Part shown: piece after piece, positions 1 to 12,066 of the stretch
Layout of the letters: each line of letters starts with the position of its first letter
Position numbering within the stretch: the first letter of the stretch is position 1
Assembly (NCBI GenBank): GCA_001632425.1
Contig: KV425633.1
Coordinates: 40,780-97,618, forward strand
Direction of reading: 5' to 3'
Origin: Neolentinus lepideus HHB14362 ss-1
Lineage: Eukaryota; Basidiomycota; Agaricomycetes; Gloeophyllales; Gloeophyllaceae
DNA: 56,839 nt
Translations under genes and position numbers: made by a program
The notes under the pieces: model-generated
Databases searched by the model: none
Seen by the model: only the letters and a program-made list of their open reading frames with translations
What the model was told of the DNA's origin: nothing

Positions 1-926
1 CCAGGAACAATTGTGAGTCTAATTAGAATGCTAAGGACAGGCCTTACATCGAGTCTAATTAGAATGGGATTGTGGGATGTGCAGGTGGACACGCACACCC
101 TCGCTCAAAGAACCCCGATCCGCACCCACTCCGCCCAAAAAACGCCAACGCCGTGAAGAATAAAGTGCTCAGACGTGACAAGCAGGATAAAGACGCTTAG
201 ATGTGAAGAGAAAGCCAACGCCGTGAAGAGAAATCCAACGTCGTCAAGGACAGGAGAAAGACGCTCAACTCCCTCCCTCCAACACCCCCCCTGAACACCC
301 CAGCGCAATGAAAACCCGTTCACCTCGTGCACACAATGCCACACCCCACCACCACTGCTGCTCCCGCCGAAGACCGCGAGCTGGGAATTGCCCTGCATCT
401 GGCCGGTCATAAGGGGTTTGTCGAGCCTGAGAAGGGGAGGGATGGTGCGGGGGAGGAGGATGGTTATTGGTTGTGGGGCAGAGGGGGGAAGGGGAGAGGG
501 AGAGGGAGATTGAGATGCGGAAAGTGGTGAGAAGACGAGTGGAGGGGACGGATAGGGTGGAGGGTTAGAGTGAACCAGAGCGGCGTTGAGTAGGAGCGAG
601 TCGACCAGGCGCGAATCGAATAGGCGGAGGACCTGTATCATCTCGTTCACCAAGTCATTTATTGGCTGCAATTTTTCTATTCTGATGTGTCCAGCCCCAA
701 ATGGCGCTCGATCGATGACTCCCGATATTAACTGGACGCACGCGAAGCGAGGAACGTCAGCAGTGATGAAGATACGCTGAGTGCGCTGATGACAGACATT
801 AGTCAGACGAGATGAAACAATAGATATATGTCTGGAAATAATAGATACAGCAACGCGGGTGAATACATACATGGCATTTGTAGTAAATGAAAGAGAACGT
901 TACAAACGCAACCTGTCGCGAACGTT
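1..926. other. Region without a recognised gene; short repeats
   Basis: No gene is recognised here. A perfect 16-bp direct repeat (GAGTCTAATTAGAATG) lies at 15-30 and 51-66. Between about 139 and 260 the motif CCAACGCCGTGAAG recurs in degraded form. A long minus-strand open frame (105-872) passes through a purine/pyrimidine-skewed stretch at 430-580, giving Pro/Ser-rich translation with no domain, so I treat it as chance. The 3' end of the FunK1 kinase gene faces this region. Confidence 0.5.
15..66. repeat. Two perfect 16-bp direct repeats
   Basis: GAGTCTAATTAGAATG occurs at 15-30 and again at 51-66, a 36-bp period, at the extreme left edge of the window. The array may continue outside. I assign no function. 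Confidence 0.75.
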
Positions 927-3762
927 TCATTCCTCGAGAACTTGCCGGCGAAGGGAGCTACCCGCTTCAGCAGCTGCAGACCGGCGCTGGCTCTTCGCAG
1001 TCGAATTGCCTTCAAAGTCGCTCGAACGCTTCAGCTTTGAGTTCGAGGGGGCGGCGTGCCTCGGTTTCTGGGGGATGAGATCTGCGACCACATCCCTTGT
1101 CGTCGGCCAGCCAGGAGACGCCAACGCATCATCGAAGAGCTTGATCATGTCGTCAGACTTGGGAATGTTTGGCGATTCTGTGACGTTCTGCAGGCTGCCA
1201 GAACCCTCGTAAGGAGCCTTATTCAGTGCCTTCTTCCTTTGTTTGGATAGCTTGACGTTATAGTCGACCCAAGACGCGAATAAATCGCTTAAAGATTCGA
1301 TCAGTTGGTCGAGAGGAGGTGAATGCGGGAATGAGAGATTGAACTTCGTTGTTTCTTCGAAACCGTTCGTGAATACCAGTTGCTTCGCCGTCCCTCCCTC
1401 ATAGTAGCCACAAGGGAAGTTCCAGGAACATTCATCGAACACGCGGCCCAAAACATGGACCAGCTCAATGGTCTGCAGGTTACTGGGCACATAATGCAGC
1501 AATGTCCACAGAAGGATCCAAAACGAGGACTCAAGATCATCTTGAATCGTGTGTTTCTTGGTCGGATCCTGCAACAACGCGTGCGAGATAAACTGCCAGG
1601 TACCCTGAACATGTAGATCGTCAGCACGTTCATTTATATAACACACATAGCTACCCACCGTACGGCCTCTAACACGTGCATCTTCTGTATCGAGAGATGT
1701 GAGAGATCTGGAGAGGTCCCAGTCGATCAGTATGCCACGCTCGTCATCGCCATCTCCGATCAACACAATGTTATGGTAGCTCAGATCTCGGTGCAATATA
1801 TCCACCTTCTCGTACGCTTCCTTGTGAGCTGAAAAATGCAAAAGTAAGCTCGGTTCAAATAAGTATCCACACATAACTCACCAACAAGTATATCGCGGAT
1901 AGCCTTCACAATGGATCGTGACGATGAAGCCTTGTCAAGGGTCCTGCCAACCGCGTCCAACACAATGCGGTAGTGTTTATGCTTTGAGAGCGACCTAGTT
2001 TGCCCAGCCCAAGACGCATTCACAAAGTCGGCCGTTAAAGTCGTTTGGTCTGGAACATCGCCGTGACAGAGGACTTGTGCGATGTTTGAGACTCCCTCAG
2101 CATTCAAATCCTTGTAAATCGCGCCTTCCTGTGTGATGCCGTCGACATCATATCGCCACGAATCTTTGAGGAGAACACATTTCCCGGTTTCCAAATCTGC
2201 CGCTACGTAGCACCTCGTGCCTCGACCGATCGCCGATGGATAGCGGAACAAAGGATTGGAGACAAAAAATGCTTTGGCATCTCTGTCGTCATGGACAAGA
2301 ACCTTGAATATTGGCGCATTATCATCGTCTAGCTTCGTCTTGTTGTTGGCAAAGACAATCTTCGCACTTTGCTCTTCTTCCGGACTAGCCAAGGTGACGG
2401 TAGTATCCTTCCCTCTGCGCGTATCATCCAAATCATTAAACGCACACAAGAACTGAGCAAGATATGGAGTCTTCTGGTACCGAAAGGCTTCGCTAACAAT
2501 AACCCCGGCTCTGTCGTACCTTAGCAGGCGGGCGAAGTCCTTGATGACGAGAATTTGAAAGAAGAACGTGCGATGCTGATGATGCCACATGAGGCGCGCA
2601 TAGTCTGATATCTGCGCACGAGTACGTGTTCCGCTCTCGCTATCCCGCTCCAGAGCATAAGGGCTGACAGATCGGTTGCGCCTGTCATGGGCTTCAGACC
2701 GACGCAGAGCCTCTGCCGAGAAACGAGTAGAACTAGACGGCTTGACAGTCTCACCAGTCGCCGAAGTGCCAGCACTAGAATCATTCGCCAGTATCTGACC
2801 GTCCTTACGCGAGATGTCTGATTCGATAGCGATTCCGGTCGTCTTCCCATCTCGATCTGGAGCACTAGGCGCAGACGCAGTGCACCTTGCCGGATCCGTG
2901 AAGGGATCTTCGTGGACTTGGTCCTTCATCGACATTCCAGCACTAGAGTTATTAGCGGCTATCTGAGCATCTGCAGGCGGAACGTTTGTTTTGATAGCAG
3001 TTCCGGTAGTGTTCCCATCTGGTTCGGCAGCATTAGGAACAATAGCGGACGGAGTGCACCTCGGCGGATCTACGAAGGGATCCTCGTGGACTTGGTCCTT
3101 CATCTCTATACACATCTCCATGTGTTGCCAGCATGTACGATCGGGGGGTCCTGGAGCGTCCTTCGAGTAGACACTGACGTCAGGTCTTAGCTTCCACTTG
3201 TCCACTGAGTCCTCCTTTCCCTTGCTCGACGTATCGACAAAGTCAAGAGCACGACACAAGTTGCGAGCCTTAAGGCAGGATATCTAGAGGAAAATGAAAA
3301 TGAGAGCATGCCACATAACCTAGACCATGAATGACTGACAAAACGTTGGTACATCGGAGCCTCCTTTCCTTTGCTACGACTCCCGTCACCTGGGCCTTGC
3401 GCCCACGTCGCCGTAGTCGTCTCTGTTGCACCGGCTTCCTTGTTACGGACTTCAGCAGTGAAGTCAGTCTTTGATCGTCCTCCTGTTTCACCGGTAACCT
3501 CTTTCATGGACGAGAACACTTGCGCGAGAGAAGCAAGCTCAGTCGTCGTTGCGGGAGGAGGAGGAGCGAATTTCTCAAGGAATAACTCGATAGGCATGGG
3601 TCCGAGGAAGTAGCCAGACATTTCTATGGCCAGCTCTTCGCGTTCCTTGTTGAGCTCGTTTTCCTTCTGACTATAAGTGAGACGGTTGGCCAGAGATGCC
3701 TTCAATGGCGAAGTGGAGGATTTATGTTGGGTCTGGACAGTAGAAGACGGTAAGTCGGCCAT
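927..3762 (-). CDS. Fungal-type protein kinase (FunK1 family), intact
   Basis: This is a predicted protein kinase of the FunK1 family, which is expanded in Agaricomycetes; its substrates are unknown. Three exons (3762-3340, 3283-1882, 1828-927) join in phase through GT-AG introns of 56 and 53 bp and give 908 residues. The start chosen is the MADLPSS methionine. The N-terminal third is low-complexity and holds two imperfect repeats of a KDQVHEDPF motif. The catalytic loop HRDLSYHN is followed by the metal-binding segment LIDWDLS, then GTWQF and DDLESSFWILLW, all typical of the family. The C-terminus ends in basic, Ser-rich sequence with SSLRRQVLEE. The kinase motifs look complete, unlike every other FunK1 copy in the window. 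Confidence 0.88.
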
Positions 3763-4859
3763 GGCGAGATGTTGTTGATAATAAGTGCGACATGAGCTCA
3801 CCTTTTATATTTTCGTAGAGCCACGAGGGTAATGTGGCTGGAAGTGTAGTGAAAGGGAGACGGACGCAGCGCGAACAAAGAACACGATGATCACGTGACC
3901 CGATCGCTCCACTCCGGCAACATGCGGCTTCAATTCCATTGTGCCACAATGCCCGTGCGGAGACGCTGCCTGGCGGCGGCGATCGTTCCAAATTTTGTGC
4001 ATGACTGTTCTTTGTGGTCGCGCACAAACTGCAGCGTGTATTTTAGGAGACGTATCTCCACGACACCCTGATTTGAGCGTCACAAAGTTGTCGTATACAC
4101 CCTCTTCATCTTTCCACCAAAGATATTTGACTTGCAACAGATGTTCCCGAAGTAGCTGCGTTGGAAACTTTTCCCCATACCTCAATCGAATATACGACGG
4201 CAGGAATGACCGGTAACCGTATTAAAACTGCGTTACGAATCTTACGATGTCGTGGGACCTAAGTCATCCAAGTCGGGTCGCGCTCTCCCATGTGTTTTCT
4301 CTGTTCATTGTCTTCTTACGATTCACTATCTTACGCAGAGGTCGGAAAGAGTTTCATTAAAGAAGCAGATTAATCGGATTAGTCGAGGATGCGAGGAGTA
4401 GTTCTTTCATGATTAAAGTCTTGCCACATGAACGAATATTAATTCCTTGAAATACAGCAGTTGTTCTCAGAAGAATATGAAAGGAAGACTCGAGATCGTC
4501 GTGGTTAACGTGCTTCTAAAGGGCTGTTTATGGCGTGGACTGATTGCGTACCACAAGTCCATCCAGGAATGTGGAATTTCGGGCCTTACTGGAAAATATT
4601 ATGGAGGCTGTGGGTAGCCTGTCACTGTATATTGAGTGGATGATCTTTGGCAACTTAAGGGCCCTGAGCACCTGGCACTTCCAAGTGGTGGAGTTGACGA
4701 TGGCGGTAATCATCTCACGGAATCTCAAGGAGTGTATTTCTCCTATTATAGCGGGATGGCGCTTCCGAGGGAGGGACCTTGCATCGCGTTGCCGAGTCGA
4801 AGGGGGGGCAGGCCACAAACCGCGAAGCGGTTTTATCACATGACACAGTAGGCACGTGG
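3763..4859. other. Intergenic region upstream of the FunK1 kinase
   Basis: No gene is recognised. This is the 5' flank of the minus-strand FunK1 gene. Short open frames on both strands (for example 3805-4185 minus and 4544-4843 plus) show no domain or consistent splice structure. Part of it may be older kinase-array debris, since the next block begins directly at about 4860. Confidence 0.4.
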
Positions 4860-4879
4860 ACTCGCGCCCAGAGCCGGAA

Positions 4880-6200
4880 GCTCGGAGATCGAACTTCCAT
4901 CACTGATTCACGTGACTTCCGTGTTCATTGTCTCCAAGCCACAAACGTGACACTCGGCCAATACGGCGAACTGCCTGAACCACGAGGTTGTCGGCATAAA
5001 ATGAAGGTAAACTGTATCTTCCACATCTTTCATCGCATCAACCACGTCTTCTACCTCTTCTGCGGCAACGACCTTCGTCCGTCACAGGTACTCGAGCTCT
5101 GGTCGAGAACATGCTTTCATGGACATATTCCAGAATATGGAGAAAGCTACGAAAGATACCTCCGAGTCTGAATCAACGGGGTAGGGTGACCAAAAACAGA
5201 ATGACAAACACGAGAGCTCCTCCAGCGGCAGCGGCGGCTCCGACGTAACAAATGCTGAAAATCGAAGGAATTCCGGCGTAAATGAGTCGGGTGTGTATCT
5301 TGTTTTCTTAAGCCTTTTGCATGCCACACTGGTTCAACGAGCACTCATCTTCTCATAGCTGAAGTACATGAGAGATTTATGCCCCAATACAGCAATATTC
5401 GTTGAGACCAGCAACACTGGTCTGACACGCCACTTGATAAACTGGGACTTGTGCAGTGATTGCGACTTACTGGAAGAGGGTGTTCGCCTTCCTGACCGTA
5501 CAGTATGTCATGTAAATGAACTCCTCCACACGTTCCTCACTAGAATTTGGATTAATGCTAGGGCACATGGCAATTTATGTCGTGCAATCTTCTCCAAAGA
5601 CCGACAGCGCGATTCTCTCTGAGTCTGCAGGACAATTTCGAGTCTTTCTTTTGGGTTCTTGTTCACACTTGCCCGTGCTTCATTCCAAGCTCTTTGTCCA
5701 CCAGTGGCAATCTCTCTCGAGTGTTGAAGGAGGTATTCGACCACTCTCGGTGGCGAGAAGTCATATTCTGCTGGATGGGGGGTGACTGCAAGGTCATGGT
5801 TATCAAATATAGTCAATATATTCTCCCCAACAGAACGGCGGCCCCAGCCATCACGTTTGCGCCTGCTCCGTTGAACACCTTAGTGTTTGACTTATGGGAC
5901 ATATTCCACGATTGGGCTGAATATCACAGTGCAGTTAACAAGTACAGAATCACAATCCGAGACATTTACCGGCCGCACACGGACCTCTTGCTTGACTCGA
6001 CAGAGGTCCTCCGACTGTTCAGGAATGCATTTGAGAACGGTGACTGGTCGAAGGACAACCATAGGCAAGAGGTCGATTGGCCACAAGAACCGTAGTCAAA
6101 CGGACCACGCGATTTGAGGCTCCACCACTCCCAAACACCCGTGGCGCATCTCATGCTGGTGATGCTACTAGTTCCCTAACACCGTTTCATGAGGAATATG
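4880..6200 (+). pseudogene. FunK1 kinase pseudogene, copy K1
   Basis: This is a decayed copy of the kinase C-terminal half, in the opposite orientation to the intact gene. An acceptor at about 5358 leads to a degenerate catalytic loop reading MRDLCPNTA, where the intact gene has HRDLSYHN. LINWDLCSD follows in the same frame. The next conserved piece (GTWQFMSCNLL, from about 5572, then DNFESFFWVL) is in another frame, so at least one frameshift lies between 5520 and 5572. The alpha-helical tail (TEVLRLFRNAFENGDW, about 6005-6050) and a corrupted C-terminal tag (SHAGDATSS, about 6150) follow. The kinase N-lobe is not recognisable. An upstream exon-like stretch (ATNVTLGQYGE..PEPRG) has no counterpart in the intact gene. 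Confidence 0.82.
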
Positions 6201-6299
6201 TTTGAAGACGAGTTGTGTCAGAGATACTAGGTACACCTTCTGATCTGCTGTCCTTGTATTCTATGTTCCAGTGTACTCCTGTCCTGCCCTGCCACGCAA

Positions 6300-6560
6300 A
6301 TCACTCTGCTTGACTATCGATTTATAATGAAGACACCATCATCCTATGCTCAGAAGTAAAAGATAGCCCTGTTACTCTGTGTACTCAGATGCAGGTAGGG
6401 CTCTGCGAAATCTGCGTGAGTGGTGCACTCCTGTCAGAATGCAATTGGAGCAACTACCGCGATAAATATTTCATACATTCATTTCTCTGAGTCAGGCGTT
6501 GAGAAGAGGCCTCCTGCATCTCATGCTGGCAACGCCACTAGTTCTCGGTTAAAGGCTCTC
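6300..6560 (+). pseudogene. FunK1 C-terminal remnant, copy K2
   Basis: Only the end of a kinase copy survives. At about 6525-6572 the sequence reads SHAGNATSSRLKALEE followed by TAG. This is the same C-terminal tag seen in copies K3 and K4 and related to SSLRRQVLEE* of the intact gene. The 230 bases before it match 13495-13690 but not kinase coding sequence. The kinase body that should precede the tag is deleted compared with copy K3. Confidence 0.7.
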
Positions 6561-6930
6561 GAGGAATAGGTTCGACGAAGGATTAATGTGCAAGAGCTTC
6601 CTTCCATGTGCTTTCATATCATTTTTGGTGTATCTCATACGTTGTAGTGTGTCCATTGTTAGCTGGGCACCATGTAGCCCGCCAGTACAATACCATCATA
6701 TATTTCCAAGGTTCGAGAAGCCGTAACTTTAAGTCTGTGACGAAGAAAATTAGACAGACGTTACTGGTGGTGGAGAAGTACTGACGCATTTCGGAAGATG
6801 CTTAGTCGGCCATACGCTCGATGTATCCACAGCGCCAGAATAACAAATATTCATCGTAGGACCGGAAACTCGGAGACCGAGCTTCCATCACGATCTTCCA
6901 TGCAACTCGATGATCTCGCAAGTTGATGAG

Positions 6931-7220
6931 ACCTAGCGAAGAGCAGCAGTAGACAGTCAAACCGTGCAGGCTTCAGAACGCAGTGTCGTTATTAATCTGC
7001 TTCTCCTTTCTCCAATATTAATCTCTTTTCACAGCGGGGAGTCATCATAGCGGTGCAAGCGCCAGTCCCCGACTCCATACGAATCAGAAATTGCCTGTCA
7101 CTAGCGATGATCGCGTAGTTTTCCATAACTGTTCATAATAAATACGAGGATGAAATATGTTACAAGAATCTTTACTAGAAAACCTCCGGTTCACTATGGA
7201 CAAATCATTACTATACTGTA
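6931..7220. other. AT-rich spacer, no gene seen
   Basis: I see no coding signal. The stretch lies between the end of duplicated block 1 and the left end of the MITE-like element. Confidence 0.4.
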
Positions 7221-7486
7221 CCATTTCGATCAATTCGCCGCCGGCCGTGATGCGTGACAAATGGAATCAATTCGCCAGTCCGCCGCCTCGCTCGATGACG
7301 CGTGACAGGCTCCCAACTTCGCCAGTACTAGTCCCAAAACGGAAGGTGTGAGTTATCTTTGGTTGTCCGTGACCGTATACAATGGACATTTCATTTCGCC
7401 ACCTATTGCTAGCTACATGATGCGTGACACTACCGAAATTTCGCCACGCCAGAGGGCCGCGTGACGCGGCGAATTGATCGAAATGG
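7221..7486. mobile_element. MITE-like element with 21-bp perfect terminal inverted repeats and TA flanks
   Basis: CCATTTCGATCAATTCGCCGC at 7221-7241 is the exact reverse complement of 7466-7486, and both ends are flanked by TA (7219-7220 and 7487-7488). The 266-bp body has no transposase frame. It contains subterminal repeats in which TTCGCC alternates with a GCGTGAC motif (about 7251, 7300, 7423 and 7459). TA flanks and short perfect inverted repeats suit a non-autonomous Tc1/mariner-type element, but the superfamily is inferred from the TA dinucleotide only. Confidence 0.75.
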
Positions 7487-9025
7487 TATAGTACTTATAT
7501 GTCGGTTTCGACACCTAAAGTTCCGTTGCCGCCATTCGATATTCGCGACAGGCGTTCTTGGACGACGAAGGCGCGAAACACGATATCGATACTGCGATTG
7601 AGCGAACAAAAGCGTGAGCACGACAGCGGAGATAGTCGGGATGACCGCGTAGCGTACTTAAGTGAGTTTTTCACACGGAATACTCGCGCGTGGGACGCAC
7701 GTTTCTCCCTGACAAAACCCTCCTCTCTATTTACCGTGGGAGTCGGGGATCGTTTTCTTGTGCACAGGAACTTACATCTCGCTCGTCTGGCATAATACAT
7801 TGTCCCCAATCGCCGCTAGTTTGTTCGCATCGTCTACGCACTAGTAGTAGTGCCGAGCTTTCTCGTTGCGGTATGTACGCTAATTCCCGACTGGATGTTC
7901 TTTGATACTTGGCATCACTTCTTCCACCTCCCACCACTCGTCTACATGTATCAAAATGCCCGCCCGCCCGTCTCTCACAGCTCCCTGCGTTCCGTCAACA
8001 CGCACTCGCCCCATGCTCAGCGGTGTCGGAGCTCATTAAGCTCCCAAGATCCGCTCGTCGGCAACGTGCGCTGTTCACTCCGAAAGCACCTTTTATTTTG
8101 CACCTCAAGTACATTCCAACTCGCACCCGAAAGCATCTCCCACTTCATACTCTCAGTCCTCTTCTTCCACCAGGACTAGCTTGCTGAACACGTATCCACC
8201 CAAACGTCGCTACTTACTTCTGTGCTTTTAGAGTGCGTCGCGTCGAATTATACGCTATGTCACGTCGAGTATATGCTGCGTCGTGTCGGACGTCGCCAAT
8301 ACTGTATACATCAATACAATAACTCGACCAAATGTACAAACACATGTCACCTTATTATACATCGCATCGTCCACTAGGTTCTATCGATACCTTCCATCTA
8401 GCTATACATCACAGCGTTTTGTTATACACCACCTATCTCCACAGTTCCTCATTTCCCACCCTATCCCCACTTCACCCTCCTCGCCACCTTCCCCTGCCCA
8501 ATAATCACGCGTTCGTGCATGGACCAATATGGCAGTGACTGCTCTGAAAAAGTCAAATAATTACCACGACTGGGGAGGGAATATCTCTACATTTGTGCGC
8601 AAAAGTCGAACTTTGCCTAACGCGTCCTACCACCCCTTTGCACTGTATATTGTTGCTGCGCAACACGCCTTGTTCGCAACTGCACTGTGTCTAATCTGAG
8701 CTTACCCATGCTTTCATGATCACTGCACAGATCCATGGCTCGGCGATCTTCGGACACGCAGATCAGATGAAGGAGCGGGATCCCATTGTCGAGGTCGGGC
8801 AGATATCGTCCATTTAATTTCTGTCCAACGTCAACTTCACGTAAGTGATATCACGAGCATTAGTTGGAACGCATCCATTTTTTACCCAGTGCTACCCAAA
8901 AAAACGCGCGGTCGCTACAACAGGAAATGAATGCTACTCGTAAGAAGAGACAGATTCCTGAGTCTTGAGTTGAGCAACCACAACACCTCCTAATAGCCAA
9001 ATATTCCACACGGACCCTCTACATA
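7487..9025. other. Intergenic region, no recognised gene
   Basis: Several overlapping frames exist at 7499-7937 and 7850-8540, none with a recognisable domain or coherent splicing. A C/T-rich stretch lies around 8380-8510. About 8230-8300 has repeated GTCGYGTCG-like words. The last few hundred bases are probably the 3' flank of the minus-strand peptidase gene. Confidence 0.4.
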
Positions 9026-9931
9026 CTAAACGTACTTAACCGTAACGGAATTGGAAGAGGTCGAGGCAGAAGTCAAGACCTTGTTATTCTGCTTAATGTC
9101 CATGAGAGTGGCACCGGAGGGGCCGACAGAGCCAGAGCTGGTGCCAGCTGACGCGCTGGTGAAGGTGACGGTGCCGAAGTTAGCCAGGGGAACAAGGGAA
9201 CCATTTTCCTCATAGTCCTCGACAATCCACTCCGCGTTCTCCTCACAGAGCGCGGTCGAGGAGGTGATCGACTTGCTGACAGTATGTCCCGTCGAGACGT
9301 TCTCGATGACGGCGGTACCAGAAGTGGTGCTGGAAGCCGTGACGGTCACCTTGATGGTGTTACCCGCACTGATGGGGATGCCGGAGAAGTCGTAGGCGTA
9401 GTCGGGGTACCATTCGTACCAAGCTATACAAACGCAGACATTAGCTGAGCTAAGCTACGAGAAAGAGATGCCGTACCGTCATACGAAACGCTTCCTCCGT
9501 CGATAGTGAAGTCGACTCCGGTCTGCAAAATAGCACTGCTGCAGGTGTCACCATCAATGCCGACCCAAGCAGATGCAGAGTAAGTGCCAGAGCCACTACT
9601 GGGCGCCTTGGGGGTGGGAACTACGAAGGTACCCGTGACAGACTTGAAGGAGTTCTGAAGATGAAGGTTTAATGTAAGTGTAAGGCTCTTGTACGACTAG
9701 AAGTTCACAACTAACGGAGGGGTAGGAATCGTAGACGGCACCAGCCCAGTTGGAGCTGTACTGAACATGAGAGACGTTGGTTGCCAAGTTCTCGGGGGCG
9801 TCAACCTTCTGGATGGGACGCGAGAGGTGAGAGCCAGCGGCACGACGAGCAAGGCGGCCGGCGAGACCAGAGGGCCGTGCGAGTGCGCTGGTGGCCAAGA
9901 GCGCGTAGCTGAGGAGGGCGATGGCAAACAT
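9026..9931 (-). CDS. Secreted glutamic peptidase, family G1 (eqolisin)
   Basis: This is a secreted acid endopeptidase of the aspergilloglutamic/scytalidoglutamic type. Three exons (9931-9716, 9654-9477, 9423-9026) join in phase through introns of 61 and 53 bp to give 263 residues, normal for a G1 preproenzyme. The start is the methionine opening a hydrophobic signal peptide (MFAIALLSYALLATSALA); an Arg-rich propeptide follows. The mature domain begins near SSNWAGAVYDSYPS. The family's catalytic Gln is expected in AILQTGVDF and the catalytic Glu in NAEWIVEDYE, and both motifs are present. WYEWYPDYAYDF and NFGTVTF are also family-typical. A TATA box lies about 90 bp upstream. Its role is probably extracellular protein digestion at acid pH. 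Confidence 0.93.
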
Positions 9932-10018
9932 AATCACTAAAACGCAGGCGAGGGACTCTGGCGACTCGAGTGTGGCAAGGCTACGGGAACCTGGGGATAG
10001 TGAGATGGTCAACGCACA

Positions 10019-10025
10019 CTTTATA
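10019..10025 (-). promoter_or_regulatory. TATA box of the G1 peptidase gene
   Basis: TATAAAG is read on the minus strand about 90 bp upstream of the peptidase ATG, a normal spacing for an inducible fungal gene. It is assigned from position and sequence only. Confidence 0.5.
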
Positions 10026-11046
10026 GATGACGCTGTGCACGTACCAGCGGAGGCACCCCGGGCTAGAAATTACTGCATATTTTCACCTCGCCATGCGTTC
10101 TTGTTCTTCTTGCACAGGAGAAGAACATGAATCGCGTTGGGATCCAGAACAGCTGTAGCGTGCGATAACTATTATTGGCTCTGAGTAAAGTTTTGGATAT
10201 CTGGAGCACGTGTATGCAATGGTTCTCTTCTTCTGGAGCTCCAATATTTGGTCCACACGGAGTGTGAGCAAAAGGTCAGAACGTCACAGATAACGACTCA
10301 TAACCAAAATATTGATGGAGGGCAGCAACAATTGGGAAGTCAACAGCGAAAAGCATTAATGTCCATCATGATTCATCATATGGATGCATTCATGCTATTC
10401 GCACTTCCTCGACTTCGGTTATGCGTCTTACTACAACTGAGCTCTGTACGCTATATATGTCACAGGTACGAAACTATCTGAGAGCTTCTTAGAGGTATCA
10501 GTGGAGTGATGAGGTAAGCAATCAGGATTGATCGCATGGGCATTGCCAAGACAACGTCACACGACGGCACCGACGAACCTCTCCTGCGTGATTTCAGCCA
10601 TCAGGCACGTCTTCATCGCCCGCTTTGCCTCATTCCTCAACATCTCGGTACCGGCTCACGACAATACCGTTTCCGACCATATGGCCAAGACTTTGCGGTA
10701 ATAGGTATGATCTCGGAGACCCAGAAGTTAAGGGCATTATAGGATGTCAGCTTCTATAGATCTGTGAAAATGACTTATCCGAACCTCAGCATATTCGATG
10801 TCTATACGGTCCAACGGGGGCCGCCATGCACATCCATGCGCTCACCTGTGGATGTGCCTGTCTCGACGGCCGCCTTGCTTTACACTCGGCGACGACACGT
10901 AAACATTGTCGTTTACGATTGTCCGCTAGTCCTGCTGTTCGCAACATCATCGCTCACTTATCTTGCCGCACTCGCTCACGCCAATGGCTTCGAAGTGACA
11001 GGTGTTTGATGCTGCTCAACTCCAGGTCATGCTCGAATCTCCTCTC

Positions 11047-12066
11047 TCAATTGTCTGTTGTGGTTTCACGATGTATCAATCGGTTTCGGCGTGGTCGAGA
11101 AACACTGCGGGAAGATGTCATCAATGCGCGCATGAAAAGATACGGAACCTGTGAATAGCCTATGTTTGTCTTCCTCCGATAGTTCTGCGCGTTCCTTCGC
11201 GTTCCATGGATATGCCAGTTAGGCGTCCGGTGCAATAAACGCAAACGCCGAAACACCGGGAACGCGATGCAGTCGTGTCCACAACAGACATATTTGAGGG
11301 AACTCGATGACACAGCGTGAGTTCTCAAAGCGCTCAAAACACCCACTAGGACTTCGGTTCCCTTCCCCAAAGTGGTACGTTCTTTCCAAATCACATTGAA
11401 CCTATTGTACAGCATTTCATAACGATCTCGGTGGTAGACACAAAGCACATGTCGCTAATCCATCGCTTCTCGACGATACGCCCTCGTGGTGCTAGTACAA
11501 TGTGGTCTGGGCGCCCTAAGTGAACGACATGCATATGGTTCGGCCTCAAAGGACCATTGATTTCGTACGATGTCATGCGTATGTATGCGTCTCCTTCCTT
11601 CCTTCGATTAACTGGAACATTGGTTGACGAGATATCATTTGCTAACATCTATTCGCTCCCCGGTACCGACCCGCCCTGAAATATTTTGAAAGCCCGCCTT
11701 ATTTGCGTTACGTCTAGCCCTCCTAGCCCGGCAGAGATCGTGTCGGTACTGTCTTAGCAGTCTTTCAAAGATTCGATGAGCTCGACTCCGACGAATCACC
11801 TCTTTGCTGTTCGTGTCATTGCAGATGTCCCGACGGTAGTCCCTACCAAGTTGCTCAATGTACATTGTCGTCACACGACTTCGTCTGTGAGATCTGCTTG
11901 GTCTCGGGTACAAGTACAGGCCGGAGTTGAGCGGAGATATTCGTGACGTTGATGGCGTACCGAGATCAAACATCCCTCGGACTGGAATGGGTCTTGTGCT
12001 TTCGTGGATCCTGGTGCGAATTATTTCTCGTGTATTTCCTACGCTCGACGTGTTGCAAAAGTGCAT
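11047..12066 (-). other. Unrecognised coding-like minus-strand stretch
   Basis: Three successive minus-strand frames (12066-11635, 11648-11391, 11448-11047) cover about 1 kb with few interruptions. The first is Arg-rich (SRAHRIFERLLRQYRHDL). The second contains TSYEINGPLRPNHMHVVHLG. The third contains RYEMLYNRFNVIWKERTTLG. Adjacent frames overlap by 14-58 bases, so joining them would need introns or frameshifts that I could not place with confidence. No domain is recognised. It may be a decayed gene or chance open frames. Confidence 0.25.

Larger units (their letters stand above)
4860..6930 (+). repeat. Duplicated block 1 of the FunK1 array
   Basis: This block has two parts that recur at 13495-15680 in the opposite order. 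Part Y (about 4860-6240, a kinase copy with its 5' flank) matches about 14280-15680. Part X (about 6300-6930, a kinase tail plus the next spacer) matches about 13495-14300. Landmark identities include the stretch around GTGACACTCGGCCAATACG (4947 and 14357) and CACTCCTGTCAGAATGCAATTG (6427 and 13621). The order Y-X here and X-Y there is what two cuts from one head-to-tail tandem array would give. Confidence 0.85.

Noticed and set aside
105..872. Long minus-strand open frame (255 codons)
   Set aside because: It runs through a skewed GA/CT-rich stretch that suppresses stops, gives Pro/Ser-rich sequence without domains, and has overlapping frames on the other strand.
3805..4185. Minus-strand open frame upstream of the FunK1 start
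   Set aside because: No domain, and the FunK1 N-terminus is well explained by the methionine at 3762. It could be 5' UTR but not a supported extra exon.
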